Assembly (NCBI GenBank): GCA_016789745.1 | Contig: JAEUQF010000301.1 | Coordinates: forward strand, 1 to 48,206 | DNA from: Bryobacterales bacterium | GTDB lineage: Bacteria > Acidobacteriota > Terriglobia > Bryobacterales > Bryobacteraceae | Length of the DNA: 48,206 nt | Direction: 5' to 3' | Part shown: in pieces, positions 18,072 through 26,864 of the stretch | How the letters are laid out: each line of letters begins with the position of its first letter | Numbering within the stretch: the stretch's first letter is position 1 | The notes under the pieces: generated by a model | What the model was told of the DNA's origin: nothing | Database searches by the model: none | Seen by the model: the letters and a program-made list of their open reading frames with translations, nothing else | Translations under genes and position numbers: made by a program

Positions 18072-18988
18072 CACACCGCACCCCCGGCATTCGCCGGGCC
18101 TGTCAGTTCCAGGAATACATCTTCGAGCGTCATGTGTTGCGTCATAAGATGGGAAACGCGAATCCCCGCCCCCACCAGCATGGCGTTCAACCGCGCCGCA
18201 TCGATGCCATCCTCCGGCGCCACGGATAGCTGATCGCCCTCTCGCCTCAGATCCCGGCAAAGGCCCACCAGCAATTCGATAGCACGCTGCGGCTGATCAA
18301 CCTTCAGAACAACAGCCTGCTTGCTCCTCGTCCGCAACTCCGCGGTGGTTCCTGAGAATTTCAGTTCGCCTTTAGAAACGATCGCCAGATCTGTCGCCAC
18401 CTGTTCCACCTCCGAAAGGAGATGGCTCGATAGAAAAACCGTGACACCACAACGCCGCGGCAGGTCTCGAATCAGGGCTCGAACTTCGTAAATGCCCGCC
18501 GGATCCAGGCCGTTGGTAGGCTCATCCAGCAACAGCAGTTCCGGACCTCCCAAGAGGGCCTGCGCCAACCCAAGCCGCTGCTTCATGCCGAACGAGTACT
18601 GCCGCACCAGCCGGCTACTGGCTGACATCAATCCAACGTTTTCCAACACGTCCTCGATCGCCCGCGTGGAGAGGCCGAGCAGCCGCCTATGCACCTCCAG
18701 GTTCTCTCGGCCTGTCAGATGCGGATACAACGATGGCGATTCCACCAACGACCCAATCCGCCCAAGCACACTCCTGTTGTTGTCCAAATCCTGGTCGAAT
18801 AGAGCTATCGTGCCGCGGGTCGGTCTCAGCAGGCCCAAAATCAACCCGATTGTTGTCGACTTGCCTGCGCCGTTGGGCCCAAGAAATCCGAACACACTCT
18901 GGGGCGGCACGGTCAGATCTAGTCCGCGGACAGCCTCTACACTCCCGTAGCTCTTCCAGACCTGCTGGATTCGTATCGGAGGTCCCAT
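18071..18988 (-). CDS. ABC transporter ATP-binding protein (CcmA/multidrug type)
   Basis: A 305-residue ATPase driving the permease encoded next to it. Motifs in order: Walker A GFLGPNGAGKSTTIG (near residue 35), the signature YSFGMKQRLGLAQALL in which the usual LSGGQ is FGMKQ as in CcmA-type proteins, Walker B LLLLDEPTNGLDPAG (near 155), and the H-loop FLSSHLLSEVEQ. The C-terminal ~90 residues are an accessory domain common to the ABC-2 exporter group. Genes of this group are often bacteriocin-immunity or lipid exporters. It has a 51-base gap from the methyltransferase gene downstream of it in coordinate terms, which may hold its promoter. Confidence 0.92.
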   Translation of the reverse strand: MGPPIRIQQVWKSYGSVEAVRGLDLTVPPQSVFGFLGPNGAGKSTTIGLILGLLRPTRGTIALFDQDLDNNRSVLGRIGSLVESPSLYPHLTGRENLEVHRRLLGLSTRAIEDVLENVGLMSASSRLVRQYSFGMKQRLGLAQALLGGPELLLLDEPTNGLDPAGIYEVRALIRDLPRRCGVTVFLSSHLLSEVEQVATDLAIVSKGELKFSGTTAELRTRSKQAVVLKVDQPQRAIELLVGLCRDLRREGDQLSVAPEDGIDAARLNAMLVGAGIRVSHLMTQHMTLEDVFLELTGPANAGGAV

Positions 18989-19039
18989 CTCATCCCTCTC
19001 GACACGGGTCTACGTTGGAGATGCCGGATTTATTTCAGC

Positions 19040-20518
19040 CTATTTTGTAAATTTCAGCACCCGCATCCCCAACAGCGCCGCCAGCGCCTGGACATAGTCG
19101 TTCGGGTCAATGCGCAGCCGGCCGCGCAAGGCCATGAATAACTCCCCAGCCGTCTTCTTGCCGTCGCACTGGCTCACCACCACCGGCATCCAGGGCATGC
19201 TATGCAGGTTCGTCTCGAAGGGGTACTCGTTGAAGAACGTATACCCCAAGGTGGCCAGCTTCCCTTCGCGCATGGCGTGACGCGCATAGAGCTTCCAGCC
19301 TTCACCAGGCACAGGACGCAATCCCATCAGATCCTCTGCGAATCCGGGCTCGGCGGCCCGCGTTTCCCAGGCCAGCAAATCCTCCATCTCCGCCAAGCCC
19401 GTGCGCGGCCCGAAGACCCGCCGCGTGAAGAACACCGGACGCTCACTGGCACGCTTCTGCAGTACCAACATGCCGACGATTACCAGCCGCGCCTTGATCT
19501 TCGAGTACATGACGTTCCATTCGAGCAGCTTCCAGGAGTCCTGGTTCTCGGCCAGAATCTGTTCCACGGCGTATTCCCGCGGTTCGGTCGTCAAGCGAAC
19601 GAACAGCGCCACATCGGTTCGAGCGGCATCATCACCCAGCCACGTCCGAACCCGCTCCTCGAAGGGCTCGCCCTGACGGTCGGTTCCCGTCACCTGGCAG
19701 TACAGCCGCCCGCCCGGGTTCAGGTGAGCCGGTGCCTCCCTGACAATCCGCTCAATCACAGCTTCGCCGTCTTCGCCTCCGATAGAGAACGTGTAATCCC
19801 CTTTGATGGAAGGCTCAAAAGGCGGGTGGCAGACGATGCGGTCGAACGTGCGGCCCGCCACCGGAGCGAACAGGTCACCCTGCAGCACTTCCACGTTCGT
19901 CACACCGTTCAGCCGGCAGTTGAATTCGGCGTAGGATACGGCGCGCGGCACAATGTCCGTCGCCGTTACTTTGGCGGCGAAGCGGCTGGCCACCAATGCT
20001 CCCAAACCCGCACCGGTGCCGAGTTCCAACAGGCTCTCGCACGGCGACTTCCCGAAAGTATCGACATAGCGGCGCGACAGGTTCTCCGCCCCGCACATCA
20101 CGAAATCCTGCTCCTGATACACCAGCCCGCCGGGACGCACGCCGCGGTCGGCCGCTACGATAAAGCCGAATCCGGGAAGCACCATGACGGTGGACCGCAA
20201 GTTTTCTCCGTGCGGCTCGAAGATGCCGAGTTCCAGCAGGGAATCGCGCACCGGGTCCGGCCAGTAACGGCGCACCTCTGCCGGCGTAGCATCGAAACCG
20301 GCCACCAGCGTGCGCGCCAGGAACAACGGCAGCCCCTCGCCCTGATACTTCGAAGCCAGATAGGAGCCATGCATGCCGAACGGCACCAGAAGCAGATGAA
20401 TCTGTGGCACCTGGAAGTGCCGCAGCAGGAACTCCTCGGTGAAGCCCGCGCCGGCCAGGAACTCCCGCACCGTGCGGAACGCCGCTTCGCTCCCCATTCG
20501 CAACGGAAACCCGCTCAT
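19040..20518 (-). CDS. Methyltransferase paralogue A, altered NPPF motif (HPPF)
   Basis: A 492-residue SAM-dependent methyltransferase of a family I do not have a name for. An N-terminal domain of ~150 residues precedes the Rossmann core: SAM motif LLELGTGAGLGALV (near residue 167), TDIVPRAVSYAEFN, and IVCHPPFEPS with His231 where the catalytic Asn of (N/D)PP(F/Y) motifs belongs. A C-terminal region of ~130 residues ends in a winged-helix-like stretch (ELFMALRGRLRIDP). It overlaps the upstream paralogue by four bases (ATGA), so both are made together. The altered motif suggests a weak or structural subunit, but this is inference; N6-adenine, rRNA and protein-glutamine enzymes all use this motif. 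Confidence 0.82.
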   Translation of the reverse strand: MSGFPLRMGSEAAFRTVREFLAGAGFTEEFLLRHFQVPQIHLLLVPFGMHGSYLASKYQGEGLPLFLARTLVAGFDATPAEVRRYWPDPVRDSLLELGIFEPHGENLRSTVMVLPGFGFIVAADRGVRPGGLVYQEQDFVMCGAENLSRRYVDTFGKSPCESLLELGTGAGLGALVASRFAAKVTATDIVPRAVSYAEFNCRLNGVTNVEVLQGDLFAPVAGRTFDRIVCHPPFEPSIKGDYTFSIGGEDGEAVIERIVREAPAHLNPGGRLYCQVTGTDRQGEPFEERVRTWLGDDAARTDVALFVRLTTEPREYAVEQILAENQDSWKLLEWNVMYSKIKARLVIVGMLVLQKRASERPVFFTRRVFGPRTGLAEMEDLLAWETRAAEPGFAEDLMGLRPVPGEGWKLYARHAMREGKLATLGYTFFNEYPFETNLHSMPWMPVVVSQCDGKKTAGELFMALRGRLRIDPNDYVQALAALLGMRVLKFTK

Positions 20519-22014
20519 CCCTGCCTCCCTTCCAACACCAGTACGCCCGCCCGCACCATTTCCACTAATCCGGCCAGGAAGTCCGCTTCGGTCACTTCCA
20601 CCTTGCCTTTCAGGAAGTCAAAATGCTCCGACGCACGGAAAGAGCCATCGGATCGCGACGCCACCATCACCATCCACGACGCCGCGGGCAACCGCGCATC
20701 GAAAGGATGAGTCTGCACGAACTCAAACGAGCGTGCCTCCAATTTGCCGTTCGTCATTTCATGGCACACGATCGCTTCCCAACCTTCGCGAGCCATGGGA
20801 CGCGACGCCATCGCCCACTCGGCAAAGCCGGGACTGGCCACGCGCGTTTCCCAGTCCACCAGCCACTCCATCTCCTTCAGGCCGGTACGTTCTCCGAAGG
20901 TGCGGCGGATATGGAACGTCGGGCGATCCGCCGAGGCGCGCTTCTGGACAATGCAGTGGCCCAGGATCACCTGCTCCGCTTTCAGCTTCTGGTAAAACAG
21001 CAGCCACTCCTGCAACTTCCACGAATCCTGGTTTTCGCCGAGTATCTGCTGGATGGCGTACTCGTTGGGCTTCAGGCCGACGCGGATGAACACGGCGGTG
21101 TCGCACTCCTCGGCCGCGGCACCCAACCAGCGGCGCAGGCGAACATCGAAGGGGTCACCCTCGCGGTCCGTACCGGACACTTGGCAGTAGAGCCGTCCGC
21201 CCGGCTCCAGATACTGCGGCACCTCAGCGATCAGGCGCGCCAGAATCGCCTCGCCATCCGCGCCGCCCACAGAGAAGATCATCCCTTCCTTCAACGGCGG
21301 CTCAAATGGTGGATTGCAAGCGATGCGATCGAAATGCATGCCATGCACCGGAGCGAACATATCGCCTTCCAGGAACGTGAGGTTCTGGCAGCCGTTCAGA
21401 TGCTTGTTGAAGTCGGCGAACTGCACGGCCCGGTGCGTGATGTCGATACCGAAAGATCTTGCCGCGAAGCGCGTGCCCACCAGCGCCGCAAGGCCCGACC
21501 CGCTCCCCATATCCAGGAAGGCTTTGCAGGGCGCCGTGCTCACTGTGTCCACATACTGGCGGCACAGGAACTCGGTCCCGCTCATAACATAGTCCTTGCC
21601 GCGATAGCCGGTGCCATCGGGCCGCAGGCCGCGATCGGCGGTGACCCAGAAGCCCATGGCGGGATAGAGCAGCACCGGGCAGGAGTAGCGGTCGTATTCC
21701 TCTTCCACCAATAAGCCGAGTTCAAAGAACGCGCCTAGGTTGTCCACCCCCATGTAGGTGGCAAAGTTCTCCGCCGTGTCGGCATAACCGCCAATGAACG
21801 TCCGCGCCTGGAAAACGGTAATCCCTCTGGCCTGGTATTTCTTCTCCAGGAATTCCCGCTGCAGCCCGTAGGCATACAGCAGGTGATGCAGGTGGGGAAT
21901 CTCAAAATGCTCCTTGACGGCATCTTCGGTGAAGCCCGTCCACTCAAACCACTTCCGCACGGCAGCGAAGGCGGCATCGCTTCCCACCCGCAGAGGAAAC
22001 TCGTCATTGGCCAT
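20515..22014 (-). CDS. Methyltransferase paralogue B, intact NPPF motif
   Basis: A 499-residue paralogue of gene A, alignable along most of its length: PLRVGSDAAFAAVRKWF versus PLRMGSEAAFRTVREFL at the N-terminus, and AENQDSWKL versus GENQDSWKL in the middle. SAM motif FLDMGSGSGLAALVG and the catalytic IACNPPFEPP with Asn234 are intact. NPPF occurs in enzymes that methylate exocyclic or amide nitrogens (HemK/PrmC, N6-adenine and RlmG-type). The C-terminal part ends in a helical segment HFDFLKGKVEVTEADFLAGLV like a winged helix. A TGAGG lies about 3 bases before the start. It is divergent from tssK over 58 bases. Its target is unknown. Confidence 0.85.
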   Translation of the reverse strand: MANDEFPLRVGSDAAFAAVRKWFEWTGFTEDAVKEHFEIPHLHHLLYAYGLQREFLEKKYQARGITVFQARTFIGGYADTAENFATYMGVDNLGAFFELGLLVEEEYDRYSCPVLLYPAMGFWVTADRGLRPDGTGYRGKDYVMSGTEFLCRQYVDTVSTAPCKAFLDMGSGSGLAALVGTRFAARSFGIDITHRAVQFADFNKHLNGCQNLTFLEGDMFAPVHGMHFDRIACNPPFEPPLKEGMIFSVGGADGEAILARLIAEVPQYLEPGGRLYCQVSGTDREGDPFDVRLRRWLGAAAEECDTAVFIRVGLKPNEYAIQQILGENQDSWKLQEWLLFYQKLKAEQVILGHCIVQKRASADRPTFHIRRTFGERTGLKEMEWLVDWETRVASPGFAEWAMASRPMAREGWEAIVCHEMTNGKLEARSFEFVQTHPFDARLPAASWMVMVASRSDGSFRASEHFDFLKGKVEVTEADFLAGLVEMVRAGVLVLEGRQG

Positions 22015-22072
22015 TGCCTCATTATTCTATGCCTTGGCCCGGCATGGCCGGAATCTGGTACGTTAGTCGAGG

Positions 22073-23428
22073 ATGAAACGTCTGCAGCCAGTTGTGTGGA
22101 TGAAGGGCACCTTCCTTAACGCCCAATACCTCCAGAGCCAGGATCGCTTTCTCGACAACTCGCTGCAATTCCAGATGGAGGCGCTGAGTTCTTACCCCTG
22201 GGGACTGACCGAACTCCGCATGGACCAGGAGGAACTGGCCGGGGGCAATGTAGCCCTCTCCAAGGCATCGGGCATCTTCCCCGACGGGCTTTTATTCGAT
22301 GTTCCCGACGCTGACATCGGGCCGCCGGTGCGCAGCATTGCCGACTACTTTGAAAGCGACAAGGACCTGAAGACCTGCGACGTGCACCTGGCGCTACCGT
22401 CCTACCGCGACCGCGGACTGAACGTCTCGATGGGTAGCAAGCAGGCCGACACTCGTTTCGTGGCCGACATCCTGATGCTACGGGATGAGAACTCCGGGCT
22501 GATGGAAAAGCCCATCCAGATCGCGCGCAAGAATTTTCGCTTTCTGTTCGGTGACGAGAAGTTGCAGGGCTACACATCCCTGCGCATCGCGAGGGTGCAG
22601 AAGACGTCGGCCGGCACCTTCCAGTACGACACGCGGTTTTTGCCGCCGCTGCTGGATATCGCCACGGCGGACTACCTGATGGCCATTGCGCGCCGGTTGG
22701 TGGAGATCCTGTCGGCCAAGAGCGCCATCCTGTCCGGCCTGCGGCGCCAGAAGAACCTTTCGCTGGCCGACTTCGGCTCCTCCGACATCGCTAACTTCTG
22801 GCTGCTCTACACCATCAACTCGCACTTCCCGCTGTTCCACCATATCTTCGAGGTAAAGCGGGGGCATCCGGAGGAGTTGTACCGGACCATGCTGTCCCTG
22901 GCGGGTTGCCTGACCACGTTTTCCACCACCACCCATCCGCGGGACCTGCCCAGCTATGACCACGACGACCTGGAACCGCCCTTCACCAAGCTGGATGAAC
23001 TGCTGCGCAACCTGCTGGAAACCGTGGTGCCCAGCAACTTCATCTCGCTGCCGTTGAAACTGGTGGCACCGAACGTGTATGCTACCGCGCTGGCCGACGA
23101 CAAGTACTTCGCCAACACCCGCATGTACCTGGCGATCAATGCGGACATGAACGAGGGCGAACTGATCGCCAAAACGCCTTCGTTGATCAAGGTGTGCTCG
23201 GCAAACCACATCGAACACCTGATCAAGCAAGCGCTGCCGGGCGTTACGCTGATGCACAATCCGCGGCCGCCGGCGGCCATTCCGGTGAAGCTGAACCATC
23301 AGTACTTCAGTCTGAACATGAGCGGCGTGTATTGGGAAGCCATCCTCAGGGCCCGCAACCTTGCGGCTTACGTGCCCGGCGACTTCCCAACACCACAGAT
23401 GGAACTGATTATTCTGCTGCCGGAGTAG
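22073..23428 (+). CDS. tssK: Type VI secretion baseplate protein TssK
   Basis: TssK links the baseplate wedge to the membrane complex of type VI secretion. The 451 residues match the family from end to end: the start MKRLQPVVWMKGTFLNAQYL, the central helix VEILSAKSAILSGLRRQKN, the conserved NFWLLYTINSHFPLFHHIFE, and the C-terminal AAYVPGDFPTPQMELIILLPE. A GAGG sits just upstream of the start. Its neighbours on both sides are unrelated (methyltransferases and a dehydratase), and no TssB/C, VgrG, Hcp, TssF, TssG or ClpV is in the window. Scattered T6SS genes are known in Acidobacteriota, so it may serve a cluster elsewhere. Sequence is intact with no stop or frameshift. Confidence 0.92.
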   Translation: MKRLQPVVWMKGTFLNAQYLQSQDRFLDNSLQFQMEALSSYPWGLTELRMDQEELAGGNVALSKASGIFPDGLLFDVPDADIGPPVRSIADYFESDKDLKTCDVHLALPSYRDRGLNVSMGSKQADTRFVADILMLRDENSGLMEKPIQIARKNFRFLFGDEKLQGYTSLRIARVQKTSAGTFQYDTRFLPPLLDIATADYLMAIARRLVEILSAKSAILSGLRRQKNLSLADFGSSDIANFWLLYTINSHFPLFHHIFEVKRGHPEELYRTMLSLAGCLTTFSTTTHPRDLPSYDHDDLEPPFTKLDELLRNLLETVVPSNFISLPLKLVAPNVYATALADDKYFANTRMYLAINADMNEGELIAKTPSLIKVCSANHIEHLIKQALPGVTLMHNPRPPAAIPVKLNHQYFSLNMSGVYWEAILRARNLAAYVPGDFPTPQMELIILLPE

Positions 23429-23431
23429 TTG

Positions 23432-24682
23432 CTACCAGTTCGTGAAGGAGCCGTCTGGCCGCTTCAGAAGCGGCGTCAGCGTATAGCGCTCGTTCCAGTC
23501 GCCGATCATCTGCAGTTTGGACGTATCCACTTCCACGCCCAATCCCGGCCGCTCGTTCGGCCACAGCTTGCCGTTCTTCAGGTCGTAAGAGGCGTTCAGG
23601 TACGGCCACGGGCGGGTTCCCCCCATTACCAATTCCATCAGAACCGGCCCGGAGAAGACGGCCGAGGTGTGGACCATGGCAGCTTCGGAGATCGGTCCGG
23701 TGAAATGCGGGACGATGCCGACATAATGCGTTTCGCAGGTTGCCGCAATCTTCTGGAACTCGGTGATGCCGCCGACGTTGGGAATGGTGACCCGGGCATA
23801 GTCGATGAGCTTGTTCTCCACCAATTCATTCCAATCCCACTTCGGCCCGAACTGCTCGCCGACGGCGATCGGCACCTTCACCTGCCCGCGTAGCGTGCGG
23901 TACATGCCGGGGTTCTCACTACGCACCAGATCTTCCACGAAATAGGGCCGTAGCGGCTCAATCATGTTCGCTAAGGTAACGGCATCGGGCATGTCGAGTT
24001 CGGTATGGAAGTCGATGCACCAGCCGCCGTCACGCCCGACGCCTTCGCGCACCTGCTTGCAGAGGTTGTAGACCCGGTTGACGGTCTCAAAGCGGTCCTG
24101 GAATTCGCCGCGGGCGTCTGTCGATATGCGGTAGGCGCGGAAGCCGGCCTCCACGCAGGCGCGCGCCACTTCGGTGGGCGTTCCCTTATGCGGATAGCCG
24201 GTGGAGTAGCATTCCACGTGATCGCGTGTGCGCCCGCCCAAGAGCTGGTACACCGGCACGCCCAACGCCTTGCCCTTCAAGTCCCACAGCGCCACGTCCA
24301 GCGCGCCCAGGGCATGCACCTTCTCGCGGCCGGCCGGATAGAAGTAGCCACGATACATCACCTGCCAAAGCCTGTCGGTGCGGAAGGGATCCTCGCCGAT
24401 GAGCATGCTGGCGCACTGCTCCATGGTGTCGTGTGAACCACCTTCGCCCACACCCACCAGGCCCGAGTCGGTCTCCACCATGACGATATTAGTGCTCTGG
24501 TTGAACAGCGGCTGGCGCGTGTTCGGACGGCCTGCCGCATCGGTAGGCGTCTTGAAATAGCGGATGCGAGTGATCTTGGTCTTTGGAAGTCCGGCGGCAT
24601 CGGCCTGGTCGGCCAGCGCCCCCACAACTCCCGCCGCACTGGCGGCCTGCAAACAACGGCGAACAAAGTCCCGGCGATTCAT
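23432..24682 (-). CDS. Tat-exported mandelate racemase/muconate lactonizing-type sugar acid dehydratase
   Basis: A 416-residue enolase-superfamily protein. The N-terminus MNRRDFVRRCLQAASAAGVV has the twin-Arg RRDF-type Tat signal, so the folded enzyme is exported. Enolase-superfamily residues are visible: metal and base residues in CIDFHTELDMP, FVEDL, VGEQFG, and the His in IVPHFTGPIS. This looks like the mannonate/galactonate dehydratase branch, which removes water from a sugar acid; the substrate is not decided. The start at ATG 24682 is preferred to the longer open frame, as the signal follows at once. The nucleotide-sugar dehydrogenase gene lies 41 bases upstream on the same strand, so co-transcription is possible but not certain. 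Confidence 0.85.
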   Translation of the reverse strand: MNRRDFVRRCLQAASAAGVVGALADQADAAGLPKTKITRIRYFKTPTDAAGRPNTRQPLFNQSTNIVMVETDSGLVGVGEGGSHDTMEQCASMLIGEDPFRTDRLWQVMYRGYFYPAGREKVHALGALDVALWDLKGKALGVPVYQLLGGRTRDHVECYSTGYPHKGTPTEVARACVEAGFRAYRISTDARGEFQDRFETVNRVYNLCKQVREGVGRDGGWCIDFHTELDMPDAVTLANMIEPLRPYFVEDLVRSENPGMYRTLRGQVKVPIAVGEQFGPKWDWNELVENKLIDYARVTIPNVGGITEFQKIAATCETHYVGIVPHFTGPISEAAMVHTSAVFSGPVLMELVMGGTRPWPYLNASYDLKNGKLWPNERPGLGVEVDTSKLQMIGDWNERYTLTPLLKRPDGSFTNW

Positions 24683-24723
24683 ACGTGCCGAGACATCATA
24701 CCAAGGCGGCTGGCGGGGCCGTA

Positions 24724-26037
24724 CTATAATCGGACGATCTTCTCGGACTTGATCTTCTTGAGAGCGTTGCGGCTGTCCACCAGAAGCGGTGCCGCCTCGA
24801 CCAGAGCCGCGTAGTCGAACCCGCTGTGGTCGGTGACAATGACGACGCAATCGGCCGCCTGGGCTGCTTCCAGCGCATCCACCGAGAGCAAGTGAATGCC
24901 GTCGGCGTTCAACTTTGGCACGAAGGGATCGCTGTAGCTGACGGTGGCGCCGCGCTTGGTCAGCAGGTGGAGGATGTCGAGCGCCGGCGATTCGCGGACA
25001 TCGTCGATATCCCGCTTGTAAGCCACACCCAGTACATGCACCTTGCTGCCCTTGAGCGGCTTGGCATGGTCATTCAGCGCGTTCTGTACCTTGTCGACCA
25101 CGAAGTGCGGCATCTGCCCGTTGATATAACCGGCCAGGTCGATGAAGCGAGCCTCAATGCCAGCCTGCTTCGTCTTCCACGAAAGATAGAAGGGGTCAAT
25201 CGGGATGCAATGGCCGCCCAATCCGGGTCCGGGATAGAAGGGCATGAAGCCGAAGGGCTTGGTGGCGGCGGCTTCAATCACTTCCCACACGTTGATGCCC
25301 ATGCGATCGCACATCATGGCCAGTTCATTTACCAGGCCGATGTTGATCATGCGGAAGGTGTTCTCCAGCAACTTCACCATTTCGGCTACCTGCGTGGAAC
25401 TCACCGGAACTACCGTCTCCAGCGCCTGCCCGTAAAAGGTAGCCGCCAGTTGAGTGCAGGCGTCTGTGGTTCCGCCCACCACCTTCGGTATGTTCACCGT
25501 CTGGAACTTGGGATTGCCCGGATCCACACGTTCCGGCGAGAAGCAGAGGAAGAACTCCTCTCCCACGCGCATGTCCTCGCGTTCGATCATGGGCAGCACG
25601 AGTTCGGCCGTCGTGCCGGGGTAAGTGGTGGATTCGAGAATCACCAACAATCCGGGCTGAATATGTTTCGCTACCTGCTGCGTCGCCGCAACCACGTAGG
25701 ACATATCGGGATCCTTGGTTTTGCGCAGTGGCGTCGGCACCGCAATGTTCACCGTATCCAGCTTTTCGAGTTCGGCGAAATCGGAAGTCGCGCGGAGTTT
25801 GCCAGCCGCTACTAACGGCGCAACGACATCCGAAGGCACATCCTGCACATAGGAGATGCCCTGCATCAACTGGTCTACCTTCTCCTGCTGGATGTCGATG
25901 CCGGTGACCGTGAATCCGGCCTTAGCGAACTCCACGGCGAGCGGCAGCCCGACATAACCGAGGCCAATCACGCCGACATGGGCCGTGCGATCCTTCAGCC
26001 GTTGCTCCAGCCTTGCCGCGTACTGTGACAATTGCAT
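24724..26037 (-). CDS. UDP-sugar 6-dehydrogenase (UDP-N-acetylglucosamine/mannosamine type)
   Basis: An NAD-dependent dehydrogenase that oxidises C6 of a UDP-sugar twice to the uronic acid, for surface polysaccharide. The 437 residues have the Rossmann start GVIGLGYVGLPLAVEFAKAG, the middle ESTTYPGTT and FSPERVDPG, the substrate-binding GPGLGGHCIPIDPFYLSWK with the catalytic Cys in GGHCIP, and the C-terminal GVAYKRDIDDVRESPAL. Overall it resembles WbpA/WecC (UDP-GlcNAc/ManNAc dehydrogenase) more than UDP-glucose dehydrogenase. ATG 26037 has a GGAGG three bases upstream, and is chosen over a start at 26055. It is 14 bases after the DapF-like gene. Glycan context fits the GT-C gene in the same operon. 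Confidence 0.92.
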   Translation of the reverse strand: MQLSQYAARLEQRLKDRTAHVGVIGLGYVGLPLAVEFAKAGFTVTGIDIQQEKVDQLMQGISYVQDVPSDVVAPLVAAGKLRATSDFAELEKLDTVNIAVPTPLRKTKDPDMSYVVAATQQVAKHIQPGLLVILESTTYPGTTAELVLPMIEREDMRVGEEFFLCFSPERVDPGNPKFQTVNIPKVVGGTTDACTQLAATFYGQALETVVPVSSTQVAEMVKLLENTFRMINIGLVNELAMMCDRMGINVWEVIEAAATKPFGFMPFYPGPGLGGHCIPIDPFYLSWKTKQAGIEARFIDLAGYINGQMPHFVVDKVQNALNDHAKPLKGSKVHVLGVAYKRDIDDVRESPALDILHLLTKRGATVSYSDPFVPKLNADGIHLLSVDALEAAQAADCVVIVTDHSGFDYAALVEAAPLLVDSRNALKKIKSEKIVRL

Positions 26038-26051
26038 AATCCTCCGAACAC

Positions 26052-26864
26052 TCAACCCGCGAAATAAAACTCGCCTCCGGCGATGATTTCAGCCGGCCCC
26101 TGTAAGTAATAGTCGTTTTTATCGATCCGGATTCTCAGTGCGCCTGCGGGTGTTTCCACCGTTATCGGTGCTTCTACCCGCCCAGCCAGCACTGCTGCTA
26201 CAGCGGCTCCTGTACTGCCTGTACCCGAGCTTTCGGTTTCGCCCGCGCCACGCTCCCAGAAGCGCACATCAATCGTGTGCTGGTCCAGCACTTGCACGAA
26301 CGACACATTGGTGCGGTTCGGGAAGTGCGGATGATGCTCCAAGGCCTTGCCCAGGCGGCGCCAATCGAAATCGAAGTTGTCCACCAGCAGCGCGCACTGC
26401 GGATTGCCGACATCCAACAGAATGGCTTCGTATGGGCGGCCATGGACATCCAGGTTCGTAAATAGATCGCCGGCGGCCAGTCGCGGCTGGCCCATATTCA
26501 TTTCAAAGTCGAACGCCAGCCCGTTGCGCCCCAGCACGCGGATATGTTTTAATCCGGCACCCGTTGCGATACGGATTTCATCCTCCGCGTGTCCGGCATC
26601 GATCAGAAACGCAGCGGCACAGCGCGTGCCGTTGCCGGAGATCTCCGAGTCGCTGCCGTCACTGTTGTACAACTGAATGGCACCGTGATAGGCGTCGCCT
26701 GAGGCGGCGGGTGTGACGATCATCCAACCATCGGCGCCGACGCCCGCATGGCGGTCGCAAATGGCCCGTGCCAGCGCGCGGTGGTCTACCTCCGGCACCG
26801 AATGTGCCCACGTCAATAGGAAATCGTTGCGCGCGCCGTGCGCTTTAGCGAATGGGATCCTCAT
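26052..26864 (-). CDS. Diaminopimelate epimerase homologue with both catalytic cysteines replaced by serine
   Basis: A 270-residue DapF-fold protein. DapF interconverts LL- and meso-diaminopimelate for lysine and peptidoglycan with two Cys residues. Here the fold motifs are clear: AKAHGARNDFLL, SEISGNGTRCA and ERGAGETESSGTGS. The canonical Cys in the first box (xCGNGxRC) is Ser76, and the Cys in the second (ACGTG) is Ser213. Both codons (TCC and TCG) were checked against the DNA. Other substrate-binding residues look retained. Two-Ser versions should be poor at classical racemisation, so it may be another isomerase or an inactive relative. ATG 26864 has GGAG four bases upstream and overlaps the glycosyltransferase end by 20 bases. 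Confidence 0.85.
   Translation of the reverse strand: MRIPFAKAHGARNDFLLTWAHSVPEVDHRALARAICDRHAGVGADGWMIVTPAASGDAYHGAIQLYNSDGSDSEISGNGTRCAAAFLIDAGHAEDEIRIATGAGLKHIRVLGRNGLAFDFEMNMGQPRLAAGDLFTNLDVHGRPYEAILLDVGNPQCALLVDNFDFDWRRLGKALEHHPHFPNRTNVSFVQVLDQHTIDVRFWERGAGETESSGTGSTGAAVAAVLAGRVEAPITVETPAGALRIRIDKNDYYLQGPAEIIAGGEFYFAG

Noticed and set aside
18072..18260. The longer N-terminus of the ABC permease open frame
   Set aside because: It lies within the ATPase gene and has no homology-like pattern; ATG 18071 overlaps the ATPase stop in the usual TGATG way.
23432..24682. A second mandelate-racemase gene as a copy of the NSAR gene at 14590-15705
   Set aside because: The catalytic motifs differ: the NSAR gene has KMKIK and two lysines, the other has DFHTEL and a His-type base, so they are separate branches.
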